Of a DNA stretch of 64,000 bases, positions 35,171 through 46,547 are shown one piece after another. The stretch is from Seiridium cupressi (Eukaryota; Ascomycota; Sordariomycetes; Amphisphaeriales; Sporocadaceae). Position 1 is the stretch's first letter. Every line of letters begins with the position of its first letter. Under the pieces are notes generated by a model that worked only from the letters and a program-made list of their open reading frames with translations, had not been told where the DNA came from and searched no databases. The stretch spans positions 186,001 through 250,000 of the forward strand of contig JARVKI010000030.1 of assembly GCA_036674765.1 (NCBI GenBank), in the 5' to 3' direction. Made by a program: the position numbers and the translations under genes.

Positions 35171-36444
35171 GGACAGCTCATGGGACCATGTCGAGGACCC
35201 TGTTGTGGTCTCAAGCGAAGGCGAACCACGCAACTGTGTACCACTCTGTTTGCGTTTGTCCATCCATGAAGATACACCTCGGGCCGCGCCGAGGGTGGCT
35301 GCTTGGGCAAGGACAGGTCTTCCACGAGGCAGTATGCGACCCAGTATGCGGACTCGAAGGATAAAACAACACTAGAGAGACGTGAGCGCCAATGGCGACG
35401 GGGTGGAGGTCAGTCAGTTGGTTTTGTTGGTTGCAACTTGCAAGTGGGCTTCTGCGTCTTGAAGGGGAGTTTTGTCGGGTCGCAGAACAAACTGCATCAA
35501 GCGACCCGTTCTCCTTGGGCTCTCTATTTCTTTTCAATCAGTGCCCAATCCTTGCGTCTGCCCCTGGGCTGGGGATTCTCCATTTGTTTTGGGGATCAAC
35601 CCGGAGTCGGTGGTGTTTACTGTGGGTGCCCTTTTTTTTTTCTCTCTTTCCAAGATTATTCTGGAACGGCAGGCCCCAGGGGTCACAGCCATGCCGGGTC
35701 GAGGCTAGGGGCGAGTCTAATGGGGAGGCTTCCCATCCGATTGGCGGCCGCTACGATACATAAGACCCGTGTGTCTCGCTGTCGGTGGCATGTTCGATTG
35801 CTTTCCCGGTGGTGCATCGTGCCTCGGGTCGGCGGCACTCGTCAAGAATCGACGGCAGCAGGGTGGAAACCCGCCGTGAAAAGACCGCCCCTTGGCCTGT
35901 TTCCAATCGTCCTACACATTTCTACCCCTCGTTTGGCCAAAAAATCCCACCGGCCCCTGCCAGCTTAAGCCTTAAGAGGCATGGGGAATCGAGCTCATCG
36001 CTGGAGCGTCCGACGCTAGACGGTTGGACGCTGGCTCAGTTCAGCCTTTGATCCACAAACCTAGGTAACGTTCAGCCGGCTGAGCTTCCTTGGTGTCGCG
36101 TCGCAAATGAGCTCGAACCATGTTCCGAAACGGCGCCACGGAGATTGAAAAAGTACTGTAACGCGTATGGCTGGGATTGCCATTTCTCCATTTTCTACAT
36201 CGTCAGAGAGCTGGGACTGGAAAGCCACGTGGGTTTATATAGTGTCTGCATCGTATGCAAGATTTAATTTCCGTGAGATACGCGGTGACTGCAGGCCGTA
36301 TGACGAGTGCGTGTCGTCGCTAAAACTGCGGTGCTCGTAGAAACTAACGCCAAGCTGAAAAGAATCCCACTACCCCCGCGCCTCATCCGCAGCCACAGCG
36401 CCGGAGCCCCTTACCGAGCTAAACAAAAAAGCAAATCGTCGTCA
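35171..36444. other. 1.3 kb intergenic
   Basis: Promoter side of the LaeA-like gene and 3' flank of the next methyltransferase. A CACGTG palindrome followed by TTTATATAG lies at 36226-36240, but no gene model starts from it. Other frames here are random-looking. Confidence 0.4.
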
Positions 36445-37167
36445 TTAGACCGTGCCAGACCGTCGGGGCCTGGACGCCTTAAACAGCAGCATCATTCCAA
36501 CCACTTCCGTCTCCACCTGCTCGAACTCCTGCCTCAGCGTCTTCTCAATCGTCTCCAGGTCGTCATCCCAGTTGTTAAAGATGTCCAGGCGGTTGTATAT
36601 CCTCAGATACAGTCTGCTGAAAAAGCCCCTAGCGTGCCTGTGCCCCAAGACAGTGCAGCCCGCCATGGCTCCGTCGTCCGACAGCAACTCCTTGTACGTC
36701 GCAAACGCGCGCAACTTCTCGAGACCGCCCGGCACGCAGTGGAACAGGTTGAACATGCTGATGGTGTCGTATTTCCTCAACGAATTCTGGAGCGCCTCGG
36801 GCAGCGCCGCCGTGATGTCCGCCTGGACGCAGTCGACGACCGAGTGCGGCGCGACCGATAGAACCCGGGCCTTGGTCGCGTTAAGAGACGTCTCGTTGAA
36901 GTCGACCAGCGTCAATTGGTGCCTCTCCTGGTTGCGAATGGGACGGCCCAGCACCGTCGCCGGGAACCACCCTGTCGCCACGCCAATGTCCATATGGCGA
37001 TGGGAAAAGTTGTCGGCAAAGAATGGCAGCAGCACCGAGTCGGCGGCCGCGCCCCACGCATACTTCATGTTGAAGCCGAGCACATAGTGGTCGTATATGC
37101 GCGCCAGGAAGGATCGCGTGTAGATGCCCTTGTAGAAGCGATCGCTGGATTCTTTGTGGTCCGCCAT
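36445..37167 (-). CDS. Class I SAM-dependent methyltransferase
   Basis: This is a single exon of 240 aa starting MADHKESSDRFYKGIYTRSF. Motif I is MDIGVATGWFPA, where the glycine-rich loop is less canonical than GxGxG. An acidic strand (LTLVDFNETSL), a CVQADI motif and an FNLFHCVPGGLEK post-motif follow in the order of a Rossmann methyltransferase. LLSDDGAMAGCTVLG is the typical strand after the catalytic pocket. No signal or membrane segment is visible. It is transcribed away from the PKS, with 1.1 kb of shared upstream DNA, so co-regulation from a bidirectional promoter is plausible. The substrate is unknown; O-methylation of the polyketide is a reasonable guess. Confidence 0.85.
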   Translation of the reverse strand: MADHKESSDRFYKGIYTRSFLARIYDHYVLGFNMKYAWGAAADSVLLPFFADNFSHRHMDIGVATGWFPATVLGRPIRNQERHQLTLVDFNETSLNATKARVLSVAPHSVVDCVQADITAALPEALQNSLRKYDTISMFNLFHCVPGGLEKLRAFATYKELLSDDGAMAGCTVLGHRHARGFFSRLYLRIYNRLDIFNNWDDDLETIEKTLRQEFEQVETEVVGMMLLFKASRPRRSGTV

Positions 37168-38311
37168 GGTCGTCGAGTGATGCTATGAAAGCGTGAGAAG
37201 GCAGGTTTGCGGGCACGACGGTCAAGCTCGCGGTCAGTCTCTGGGTAAGTACCTATCTGGCATATGCACTCAACCTGTTGGCCCGAGGAGAGCTGCCACG
37301 GAGCTGCAGGCTGAGTGGGCATGCCCTCAAACTCGTGCAGGTTGTGCCAATTACGAAGCAATATTTACATGGGCCCATGCCGGGAGCCCGGCCGCAGTCC
37401 TGCATGCCGATAACATGACCGTACAGCCAAGCGGAGTTGCACCCCTCTTTGCTGAGCGCCGCCGGCAGTCACGCGGTGCTCGCGGCGCTTCAACGTACGA
37501 TAGAGACCGTTACTCAATTCCGGTGAATTGCGCCATTTCCAAGTGAATCATTGGCCTCGGCTCTCGATTGCAGAAGGGATATGCGTCATAGGGGGGACAG
37601 GTGCATGCGACTAACGTCGTACAACACATACTCCTCATGCAAGTGCATGCTCCCTGCATCTTCTTGATAAAACTAACGGCTCCTGCCAGAATCCCGGCCC
37701 GGATTACCCATACCGTTTTGGATCCCCTCGCCTATTTCGGGTATGGGTGGGGACCGATCGTAGTCCGTTGCCCTGCTGCGTTGACATCGAGCCAGCGCCG
37801 CATTGGCCAGCCCATACCCGCTGTAACTTTATACTATTGCAAGTATATCGCACTAATCTCTCGCGCCGCCGGCGTATCGACTGGATGATATGATGGTGGA
37901 AACACTGAGCAAATATTCCTCTTGTATGGACTCTTGCCACTGCCGCCTGATAATCGGTAGCCAATCAGAGATGCATGGCCAGGACGAGGGTCGGTGGGTA
38001 TCATACGTGCAGGAGTAGTTAGCGCTCTCAAGCTTAGCTTCGTGCAAAGAACCCTTTACGATACTTCGATGCTGCGGGTCGAACTGATAAAGTGGGAGGA
38101 TATGAGGGGATCAAGAATGTATGGTCACAGCCATGACCATGTGCCCCAGCCAGTGGACAGTGTGCCCCGGTATGGGAGTCGATCATCGATCATGATATCC
38201 CATACGGGGGCGGGACTGGGGCGAGAGCCATCGCCCGCGGTGATAATAACCAGCAGCTGCCTGTCTCGACTCCTGGTCCGTGTATGATATTGCCCAGACG
38301 ACTCATTCAAC
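37168..38311. promoter_or_regulatory. Divergent promoter region between the methyltransferase and the PKS
   Basis: This 1.14-kb region separates two genes transcribed away from each other and contains no supported gene. It carries a strong inverted repeat about 100 bp before the PKS start (annotated separately). Confidence 0.55.
38165..38209. promoter_or_regulatory. Inverted repeat in the PKS promoter
   Basis: The left arm CCCCGGTATGGGA (38165-38177) and right arm TCCCATACGGGG (38198-38209) are complementary apart from one extra G. They are separated by a 20-bp spacer made of GATC/ATCGAT palindromic material. The centre lies about 125 bp before ATG 38312. It could be a binding site for a dimeric regulator or a hairpin; function is inferred. 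Confidence 0.5.
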
Positions 38312-41300
38312 ATGGAGCAGGCTAAAACGATGCCCATTGCCATCACTGGCATGGCCTGCCGCTTTCCTGGCCAGGCCGATACCCCAGAAAGTCTTTGGGA
38401 TATCTGTGCTGCTGCGCAGAACACGTGGTCCGAATGGCCGAAAGATAGACTGAACGAGAGTGCGTTCTCGCACCCACAGCCTGAACATCTTGGGACCGTG
38501 AGTAGTATGACTAGGCTATCTAGTCTCGCAACTAATGTCGTCCAGTTTCACAGCAATGGAGGCCACTTCCTTACCGAGGATGTCTCACTATGGGATGCCT
38601 CCTTTTTCAATTTTACCGCAGATATGGCCAAGGCCATGGATCCCCAAGTCCGACTCTTACTAGAAACGGCCTTTGAGGCGTTCCAGACAGGTATGCTAAA
38701 TGGGAGCTTAGACTTGGCTATAAATATGAAGAATCAGGACTAATGCGGGCCAGCTGGACTACCATTGGAGAAGCTTGCAAGATCACAAACTGCCGTTTTT
38801 GCTGGATCAATGTTTCATGACTACCATGACTTACTCATGAGAGATGCGGAAAATCTACCGCGATACCATGTCACCGGAAATGCTGCAGCTTTTACAGCAA
38901 ACAGGTTGTCTCATTTCTTTGATCTGCGAGGCCCAAGTGTTAGTGTTGACACAGCATGCTCTACAACACTAGCGGCGTTGCATCTGGCATGCCAGAGTCT
39001 CCGCACGGGAGAGTCAAATACGGCTGTCGTGGGAGGATCGAATCTCATACTACATCCTGGCTCATCCATGAGTCTATCCAATCTTGGGTGAGTTCGCAAA
39101 TTTCACAAACCCCCGTTTTCGGTCCGAGAAATGCTTATACTCAAACGAGGCTCACGGGTCGTGCCGGCAAATCTTTCAGCTTTGATAGCCGTGCTCAAGG
39201 CTACGGTCGAGGTGAGGGTGTTGCGTGCATTGTTCTGAAGCCTTTGGCAGATGCTCTTCGAGACGGAGACCCCATCCGAGCGGTGATCCGAGAAACTGGC
39301 ATGAATCAGGACGGCCGGACTCAGACCATCACGACGCCGTCCCCAGAGGCACAGAAGCAACTCATCCTGAGCTGCTACGAACGTGCTGGCTTGGATCCAC
39401 GAGATACCACGTATGTTGAGGCACACGGAACCGGTACCATCGCCGGTGACAAGATCGAGCTTGGCGCTCTTGGTGCAACAATCGGGAAAGGGAGGAGTGT
39501 AGAAGATCCCTTTTACGTCGGCTCCGTCAAGGCCAACTTTGGACACACCGAGTCCACTAGTGGTCTCGCTGCTGTGATTAAAGTTGCGATGATGTTAGAG
39601 CATGGCCAGATACCCCCACAAGCGTTGTTTGAAAAGCATAACCCTCGGATAGACTTCGAAGCATTGAATATCAAGGTAAGATGCATTGCTATCTCAAGGT
39701 CTATCCTCTTCGTATCGACGCTGACCGACTAGATACCCACTGAATTAGTAGAATGGCCAGACTCCCAGGTGCGTCGGGCCTCGATCAGTAATTTTGGCGC
39801 CGGAGGTGCGAACACCCATGTTATTATGGAAGACCCAAGCTTTCTTTTGGGTGTAGACAATCATATTAATGGTGAGGCCACGAGCAATCATGGGCCGATG
39901 ATTAATGGTTCGACGGAAGCGAATGGCCATCACCCTGTCAATGGCAGATTGGATACTAACGGCCACCGAATCCTAAATGGCTATACATCGACCAATGGTT
40001 CATGTCTGGATAGCGGACCTGCCACGAATGGAGTATCAACGACAACCAACGGCGACATTGGCACCGGGGTCAACGGCGACAGTAGCACCGAAGTCAAGAA
40101 AGCCACGAATGGGGCTCACCATGGCAACTGCACTGACATTGACACCGAAAACGTCGCTATGCTCACAAAACCTAACAAAGCTCAAGATGGTGATTCCTGC
40201 TCCGTGGCAGACGAATCCCTCATTTTTACGCTCAGTGCTCGGGATGAGACCAGCTTACGTGCCTCTGCCCGCAGAGTTGCCGACTACTTGGGCCGAACTA
40301 AATCATTGCCTACCGTGCATGATCTTGCCTACACTTTGAACCAAAAGCGAACGCATTTCCCGTGGAGACTAGCAGTGAATGCCGCAACGCTATCCACGCT
40401 TCGGGAAACGCTGAGCGACGCGTCTCTGAGGCCTTTGAACTCTCCCCAGGTGCCTCGACTGGGATTTGTGTTCACCGGACAAGGTGCCCAATGGTTTGCT
40501 ATGGGTCGAGAATTGATCGCTGCGTATCCAAAATTTCGCGAGGCATTGGAGGACGGAGCAAGCTACATGCGTTCGCTAGGTGCCGACTGGGATCCTATAG
40601 GTAAGTCTTTCGACCGTGCCGCAATGCCGCATGTGTACATCTAACATACCCCATGCTAAAAATCCATGCAGAGGAGCTCGGTAGATCTGCAGAAGATACG
40701 AAGTTGAACCATCCGTATCTGAGTTTCCCCATATCAGTCTTGCTCCAACTTGCCTTGGTCAGACTATTGAGATCATGGGGTATCGTACCTACAGCTACTA
40801 CCGGTCATTCGAGTGGTGAGATCGCTGCAGCTTATGCCTCTGGAGGGCTCACATTCAATGAAGCTGTTGCTGTCGCTTACATCCGCGGTCGGTTGACTTC
40901 TGACTTTGTGGAGTCAGGTCGAGCCCGTGGAGGAATGACTGCTGTTGCGACTAGCAAAGAGAAAGCTAGAGAGTATCTTGAGACTGCAGATGTCGGGACC
41001 ACAGCAGTGATCGCGTGCGTCAACAGCCCCAATAGTGTGACAATCTCTGGTGACATACCGGCTCTCGAGAAGATTGAGGCATTAGCTGGGCATGAAAATC
41101 TCATGTTCCGACGACTCAAGGTTCCCGCAGCCTATCACTCCTCCGAAATGGAGGCTCTGGCCGAGGACTATTTGAATGCACTAAAACCGCACTTTGACGC
41201 ATCTCATCCGCAGGCATTCGAAGCCACGTTCTCCTCGCCAGTCACAGGAGGGATTGTCGAAACACCTGCAAGCATACATGATCCCAGTCATTGGGTGCGA

Positions 41301-44300
41301 AACATGGTACAGCCCGTTTTGTTTGATGACAGCCTGAAGGTGATGGTATCGAGCCAAAAGCCCACAACTGGCAAGAACATTACGACCGCGGTTGACTTCC
41401 TTCTCGAGATCGGTCCTCATGGCACGCTCCAGGGTCCAATTCGCCAGATCCTGGACAGTATGAGCTTGCAATCAATGAAGACCAGTGTCGGCGCTTGTCT
41501 TAAACGCGGGAATGATGCCGCGAAGACTATAAAAGAGATGGCCAATACACTCTACTGCAAAGGATATCCGGTGGATCTTGAAAATGTGAACTTCCCAAGA
41601 AGATCGCGTCCAAGTAAAGTCGTACATGACTTGCCTACGTATCAGTGGAATCATTCAGTGGGTTACTGGGATGTGCCTCGGGTTGCTGTCGATTATATGC
41701 AACGGAAGCATCCACGCCATGATCTTCTAGGAACACGGGTCGAAGGCCTCAATCCAGAGCAGGCTATTTGGCGTAACACCATCCGCATCTCTGATCTTCC
41801 ATGGCTCCAACATCACGTGGTTCAATCTGAAATTCTCTATCCGGCCGCAGGTCTGTTGGTCATGGTGACAGAAGCCATGCGCCAGCTCGATGAAGAGACC
41901 GGCAAGAGCAGCCACGGATATGCACTCAAAAATGTCGATCTCTCGAAGGCTGTCATCATCCCAGGTTCGGGAGACTCGTTGGAGTTACAGCTGGTCATCA
42001 AGGAACCATCGTCTTCATCAGCTGACGACACTTCGGTTAGAGGATTTGTATTTTACAGCAGAGCTAATGGGACTAACTGGACTAAGCACTGCCAAGGAAA
42101 TGTTTCGTCGGCCGAGAGTGTTTCTCAAGCTGTGCCCGTTGGAGGACTCAGCCTCGTCCCAATGGACGTTGGTCATTTCTACCGGTCCGTTGAACGATCG
42201 GGCCCTACCCTCGGGCCTACTTTCCGCAACGTGACACGCCTATCGGGTGGCGAGCTTATGGCAGAAGCGACGATCACTGTGCCTGATACAGTCGCCATGA
42301 TGCCTTCATCGTTTGCGTCGGAATGCTTGGTGCATCCAACAACATTAGATGCGTGTTTCCATCCGGCGTGGGCAGCTCTGCCCACTGCCGTTCTCCGCAA
42401 TCTTGGTCTCTCTGTCCCAAGAACCATCCAGAGCCTTTTCATCAGTAGCAACGCCCCGACAGCGCCGGGGACTGAGCTAGGCCTTCGGGTGTCGATGGAA
42501 GAGGCAAGCACAGAGAGATTCAGGGTATCGATGTCCATCTACAGCCTCGAAGATCCAGGCCGTATCCCCGTTATCAGGATCGACGGACTCAGCATGGTGT
42601 CCATATCGGAATGCTCTGCACCTTTTCCTACCGACGAATTGATGTTGCTTCGTACCGATTGGCAGCCAAGTCTCCGCTTCCTATCTCCAGACGACCTCCA
42701 AACTCGTATCATCGAATCACCGGATCCCTCAGAGGCTGTCGTTTTTCATGAGCTTCAACAGGCTACAATCAATGTCATACACGATGAGCTTGAGAAACTG
42801 AGCTCACAAGATGAAGACAATCTCGAGTGGTATCACAAGAAATTCGTCACCTGGATGCGCGATCAGGACACCACTTTCTATGGGTCTATGGCAGTCACAG
42901 ATGAGCAGGGAAAATTAGATCTCTACAGCCGCGTCACTCAATCTTGTGTCAACGGGCGCATGCTGGATTTAGTCAAACGAAATCTTTCCAGCTTCCTTAA
43001 GAAGAAAGCAGACCCGTTAGAAGTCATGGCCAAGGATGGTTTCCTGTCAGAGTACTACGCAAACATGATCAAGCTCACTCGATGTCTCCATCACATGGAG
43101 AAGTATATGAAGCTCTTTGCCCACGAGAACCCCGGTGCTCGAATTTTAGAAATCGGCGCTGGGACGGGTTCGTGCACAGAGCCGGCTCTCCAAGGGTTGT
43201 CGCAAGATGACAAAGCGCCATTGCTGGTTGAGAAGTATGTCTTCACCGATGTATCTGCTGGATTCTTCGAGGCAGCTGGAAAACGTTTTGAGCCATATGC
43301 CAATCAGATGCACTTCCAGAAGCTCGATATTGAGCGCGACCCACTTGATCAGGGCTTCGAGGAGGGCGATTATGACCTGATCATATCGTGCAACTGCCTC
43401 CACGCCACAGGTAGTTTGCAGCGTACACTCGGCAACGTGAGGAAGTTGTTGAAACCTGGCGGTAAATTGTTGTTGCTCGAAACTACAACTCCACATGTTG
43501 ATCAAAGTCTGACATTCGGTCTCTTCTCTGGCTGGTGGCTGAGTGAGGAAGAGGAGAGACAAGACTCGCCTCTCTTGAGCGCTCCTGCATGGAGTAGATT
43601 TCTCTCAGAATCTGGGTTCACCGGTATAGACATCGCGCTTGGTGATGCTGGGAGCGCCGAGATCTCCAATTACTCAGCTATGGTCGCCACAGCCGCCGAC
43701 CATACTGATACAAATGGGGTGATGCGCTCGAAGACTGTTGCTTTGATTCCTTTACCATCTGCCGAAGCAATGCCCAAGGGGTGGCTCGAGAGTCTGACAG
43801 CCACACTAGGTGACATTACAGAGGCCAATGTCTCTGTTGTCGTGGACTCAAAACACCTAACCGACGACATATCGGCTGCATGTGTACTGGCAATTGGCGA
43901 TGAATCCCTAGCCTCAATGACGTCGACCAAGTTTGAGTTCCTGCAGAAGGTTTTACTGGAGACTGAAAATGTCATGTGGGTTTCTCATGGTGCTGCCGCC
44001 GAGACTGTCCGACCTTCGGCTTCGCTTCACACTGGTTTGCTACGAACCCTGCGCATGGAGCAAGGAGAGGACAAGTACGTGTCCCTGGACTTGGATCCAG
44101 AAAGGGATGTTTTCACGGAAGGAACGATTAAGGCTATCTGTGATGTCTTCTACTTCAGTCAACACTCGCACGGGATTCATGAACGCGAGCTCGCAGAAAG
44201 AGCAGGCAAGATTCTGGTACCTCGCCTGCGTAGGATTCCTGGACTGGCTGGAGGGACGGTCTTATCTAACGAACCTGAGAGCACACAGGTCAGCGTGAGT

Positions 44301-45442
44301 TTCATCCATCATCGGCTGTGACAAAATTACTAACTGGTGTGAATCAGGAATCAATTAAGCATGTTGACGTTCAGATCGAACCCAATGCCGGCTACGTGGT
44401 CGTTGGCGGTATGACCGGCATTGGTCGAGAAATTGTTCGATGGCTGGCTCGCAAGGGCGCCAAGAATATCATCTTACTTTCGCGTAGTGCAGATGTGTCC
44501 AGAGCTCAAGATCTTCAAGCTGAGCTGCTGAGCGTTGGTTCAAAACTCATCCCCTACGCTACCGATATTGCCAGCAAGAATGATCTTGAGAGGTTCGTCG
44601 GCGCATTAAAGACCATCATGCCCATCCGAGGAGTTGTCCAGTCTGCTCTTGTTCTAGACGACTCCTCATTTACGAACATGGCACTTGATCAGTGGGAAGT
44701 GCCACTTGGCCCCAAATATCACGGTTCAAAAAACTTGGATGAGCTCTTCCACGGCCCCGATCTCGATTTCTTCATCATGTTGTCGTCTGTGACGGGTATC
44801 CTGGGAAGCCATGGCCAAAGTAACTACACAGCTGGATCGACTTACCAGGACGCCCTTGCGCGCAGTCGGGTTGCAAAGGGCCTGCCAGGTGTGTCGATCG
44901 ACCTCGGCAGTGTTCTGGGAGCAGGCTACGTCGCGAGGACGACGGGAGTGGCTGAACGCGCCGGCAAGGCTGGTTGGCGGGCACACACCGTTCAGGAGGT
45001 GCTCTACATGGTCGAGCTAGCGATCAAGAACCCGCGACAGCCAGAGATGGTAGCAGGCATCGCGCCGTGGTCAGAGTCGGGCCAGCTGAGCTGGCGCCAT
45101 GAAGCCCGATTCGCAGCACTGCCGCTTCGTCTTGAAGCATCAAAGACCCCCCAGAAGGACTCGAGCACCGTCTCCCTGAGAGACCAACTCCAAGCTGCCG
45201 AATCCAAGATTGACACCATGGTAGATGGACTGACGAACCGGCTGGCCGAGATGTTCGTTCTATCTCCAGCCGATATCAACCACACTCAACCACTTGCCGC
45301 GCTTGGTGTAGACTCTCTGGTTGCGGTCGAGCTGCGTAATTGGCTATCCGCCAATGTTACACCTAATGTCACCATCTTCGATGTCACACAGAGTGGTAGC
45401 CTTGTTGAGTTGGCAGAGAAAGTCGTTAGGAAATTTGCTTAG
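38312..45442 (+). CDS. Reducing type I polyketide synthase, KS-AT-DH-MT-KR-ACP (no ER)
   Basis: Seven exons (38312-38497, 38546-38690, 38754-39087, 39150-39675, 39733-40600, 40672-44294, 44348-45442) give about 2,258 aa. KS has [11 protein letters not shown] (active Cys 38957-38959), VEAHGTGT and [11 protein letters not shown] has GHSSGE (Ser 40809-40811) after [12 protein letters not shown] has [17 protein letters not shown] (His 41814-41816) and HPTTLDACF. The C-methyltransferase has [15 protein letters not shown] and appears active. The enoylreductase is absent: about 180 residues of structural pseudo-KR sequence lie between MT and KR. KR has [13 protein letters not shown] and the SNYTAGSTY catalytic region. 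ACP has [15 protein letters not shown] (Ser 45314-45316). There is no thioesterase or reductase release domain. The product should be a methylated, partly reduced, unsaturated chain unless a trans-ER acts. A long Asn-Gly-rich linker sits between KS and AT. The fourth exon's acceptor (GAG) is the least certain junction. Confidence 0.95.
39860..40155 (+). repeat. Asn-Gly-rich low-complexity linker inside the PKS
   Basis: About 95 codons between KS and AT repeat variants of N-G-x-x-x-x-N-G (for example [18 protein letters not shown], then ATNGV and TTNGD). This is a flexible interdomain linker. AATGG/AACGG DNA words recur, so it may expand and contract. Confidence 0.7.
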
Positions 45443-46126
45443 ATTCACGAATGGCGAGCGGGCGTTTCAGGAAATCGTCTAGAGCAGCACCATGTGGGGT
45501 GAGAGTAATAGGGCGGGGGTGGCCAGAAGTTCCCTTTGTATAAGCGTGGTGTTCGCAATGAATCCCAACAGTATCTAGTCCCTACTGATAATTTATTCGT
45601 ATTTTGCACATTGAAAACCATATCCGTCGCAGAGAATGACCGCCACGGCGGACCTTTCACCCGATACCGACTACATGCATCCAGCCGTCATGCCTCACCA
45701 ATGGCCCCGTCGACTGCATCATCGTCTAACTAGTGCTTACTGGTGGATCTAGGAAGTGTCAGATGGCAGATTGTAACAGCCGCATTTTCGTTCGGCGCCG
45801 ACACTGCATACGAGGTCGGAATTAAGTTTGTGGGTTGCGGCGAAAGTGGAAGGTCGCTCTCCGCTGACTGCATCGGTTCCATGCGCTGCAATGCAAGGTC
45901 AGCGTCAAGCTTATACTGCATGCTTCAGGGGTTAGCCCGTCAGCGGGAGCAGCATTGGATCAAGCTTTTCTTGTTCGAAAGATCCCTGTTCCTCCATTTC
46001 TGTGTCTGGTGCTCTGCCCTTCTTATTGCTAAGCTTCTCGCTCATCCTTACACTTCCTGCACAGTCCACAGCATTTCTTGAACCACCCCCAAAGCTGTGA
46101 AAGCCGTTTATCACTGAGATCTCAGC
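45443..46126. other. 0.7 kb intergenic
   Basis: 3' flank of the PKS and promoter of the small secreted protein. No supported gene. Confidence 0.45.
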
Positions 46127-46547
46127 ATGTTCTCCATCACCCCCTACGTACTGGCCGCCGTCGCCGTCCTGATTCCCAACCTGCACGCACAGTACAGCGG
46201 GTCCAACTTTTTCACTTGCTATGACGTCCAGCTGCCCAATGGGACATTCACCAGTCCTCGGTGCTGCGTGAATTACACTCAGTCCACAGACAGCTATTAC
46301 ACTGGAACAGACTGCGTCGGCGGCTCCGTCTCTGAGGATTCAAGCATCTACTACTGCGCAAACGGCAATCCGATCAACCCACCTATTCCCGGCGCTGTGA
46401 ATCCTGCGTGTTGTGGTTGGGTGAGTCCAGTGTTCTCCGCCCGCTCTTCGCTAAGATCAGAGGCGTATTAGGATTCCACCTAACAATGAGCAGTACGCCA
46501 ATACGACTTCTTACTTGTGCACGCCAAAGCCGGTAGCTTCCCTCTGA
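46127..46547 (+). CDS. Small secreted protein with hydrophobin-like C-CC-C-C-CC-C order
   Basis: Two exons (46127-46420 and 46494-46547) give 115 aa. Residues 1-21 are a signal peptide (YVLAAVAVLIPNLHA). The mature protein has exactly eight cysteines in the order single, pair, single, single, pair, single (FTCYD, PRCCVN, TDCVG, YYCAN, PACCGW, YLCTP). The gaps are about 14, 15, 13, 17 and 10 residues. Hydrophobins share this order, but the gaps do not match class I or class II spacing well. The mature chain is also rich in Tyr, Asn, Ser and Pro rather than strongly hydrophobic. It could be a divergent hydrophobin-like surface protein or an unrelated cysteine-stabilised secreted protein. The second exon supplies the eighth cysteine. 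Confidence 0.8.

Noticed and set aside
36307..37087. Plus-strand frames of 184 and 211 codons
   Set aside because: They overlap the methyltransferase on the opposite strand and lack any family signal.
37400..38000. Search for a Zn2Cys6 or other cluster regulator gene in the PKS flank
   Set aside because: No CxxCxxxxxxC-type cluster or long frame was seen here or elsewhere in the window.
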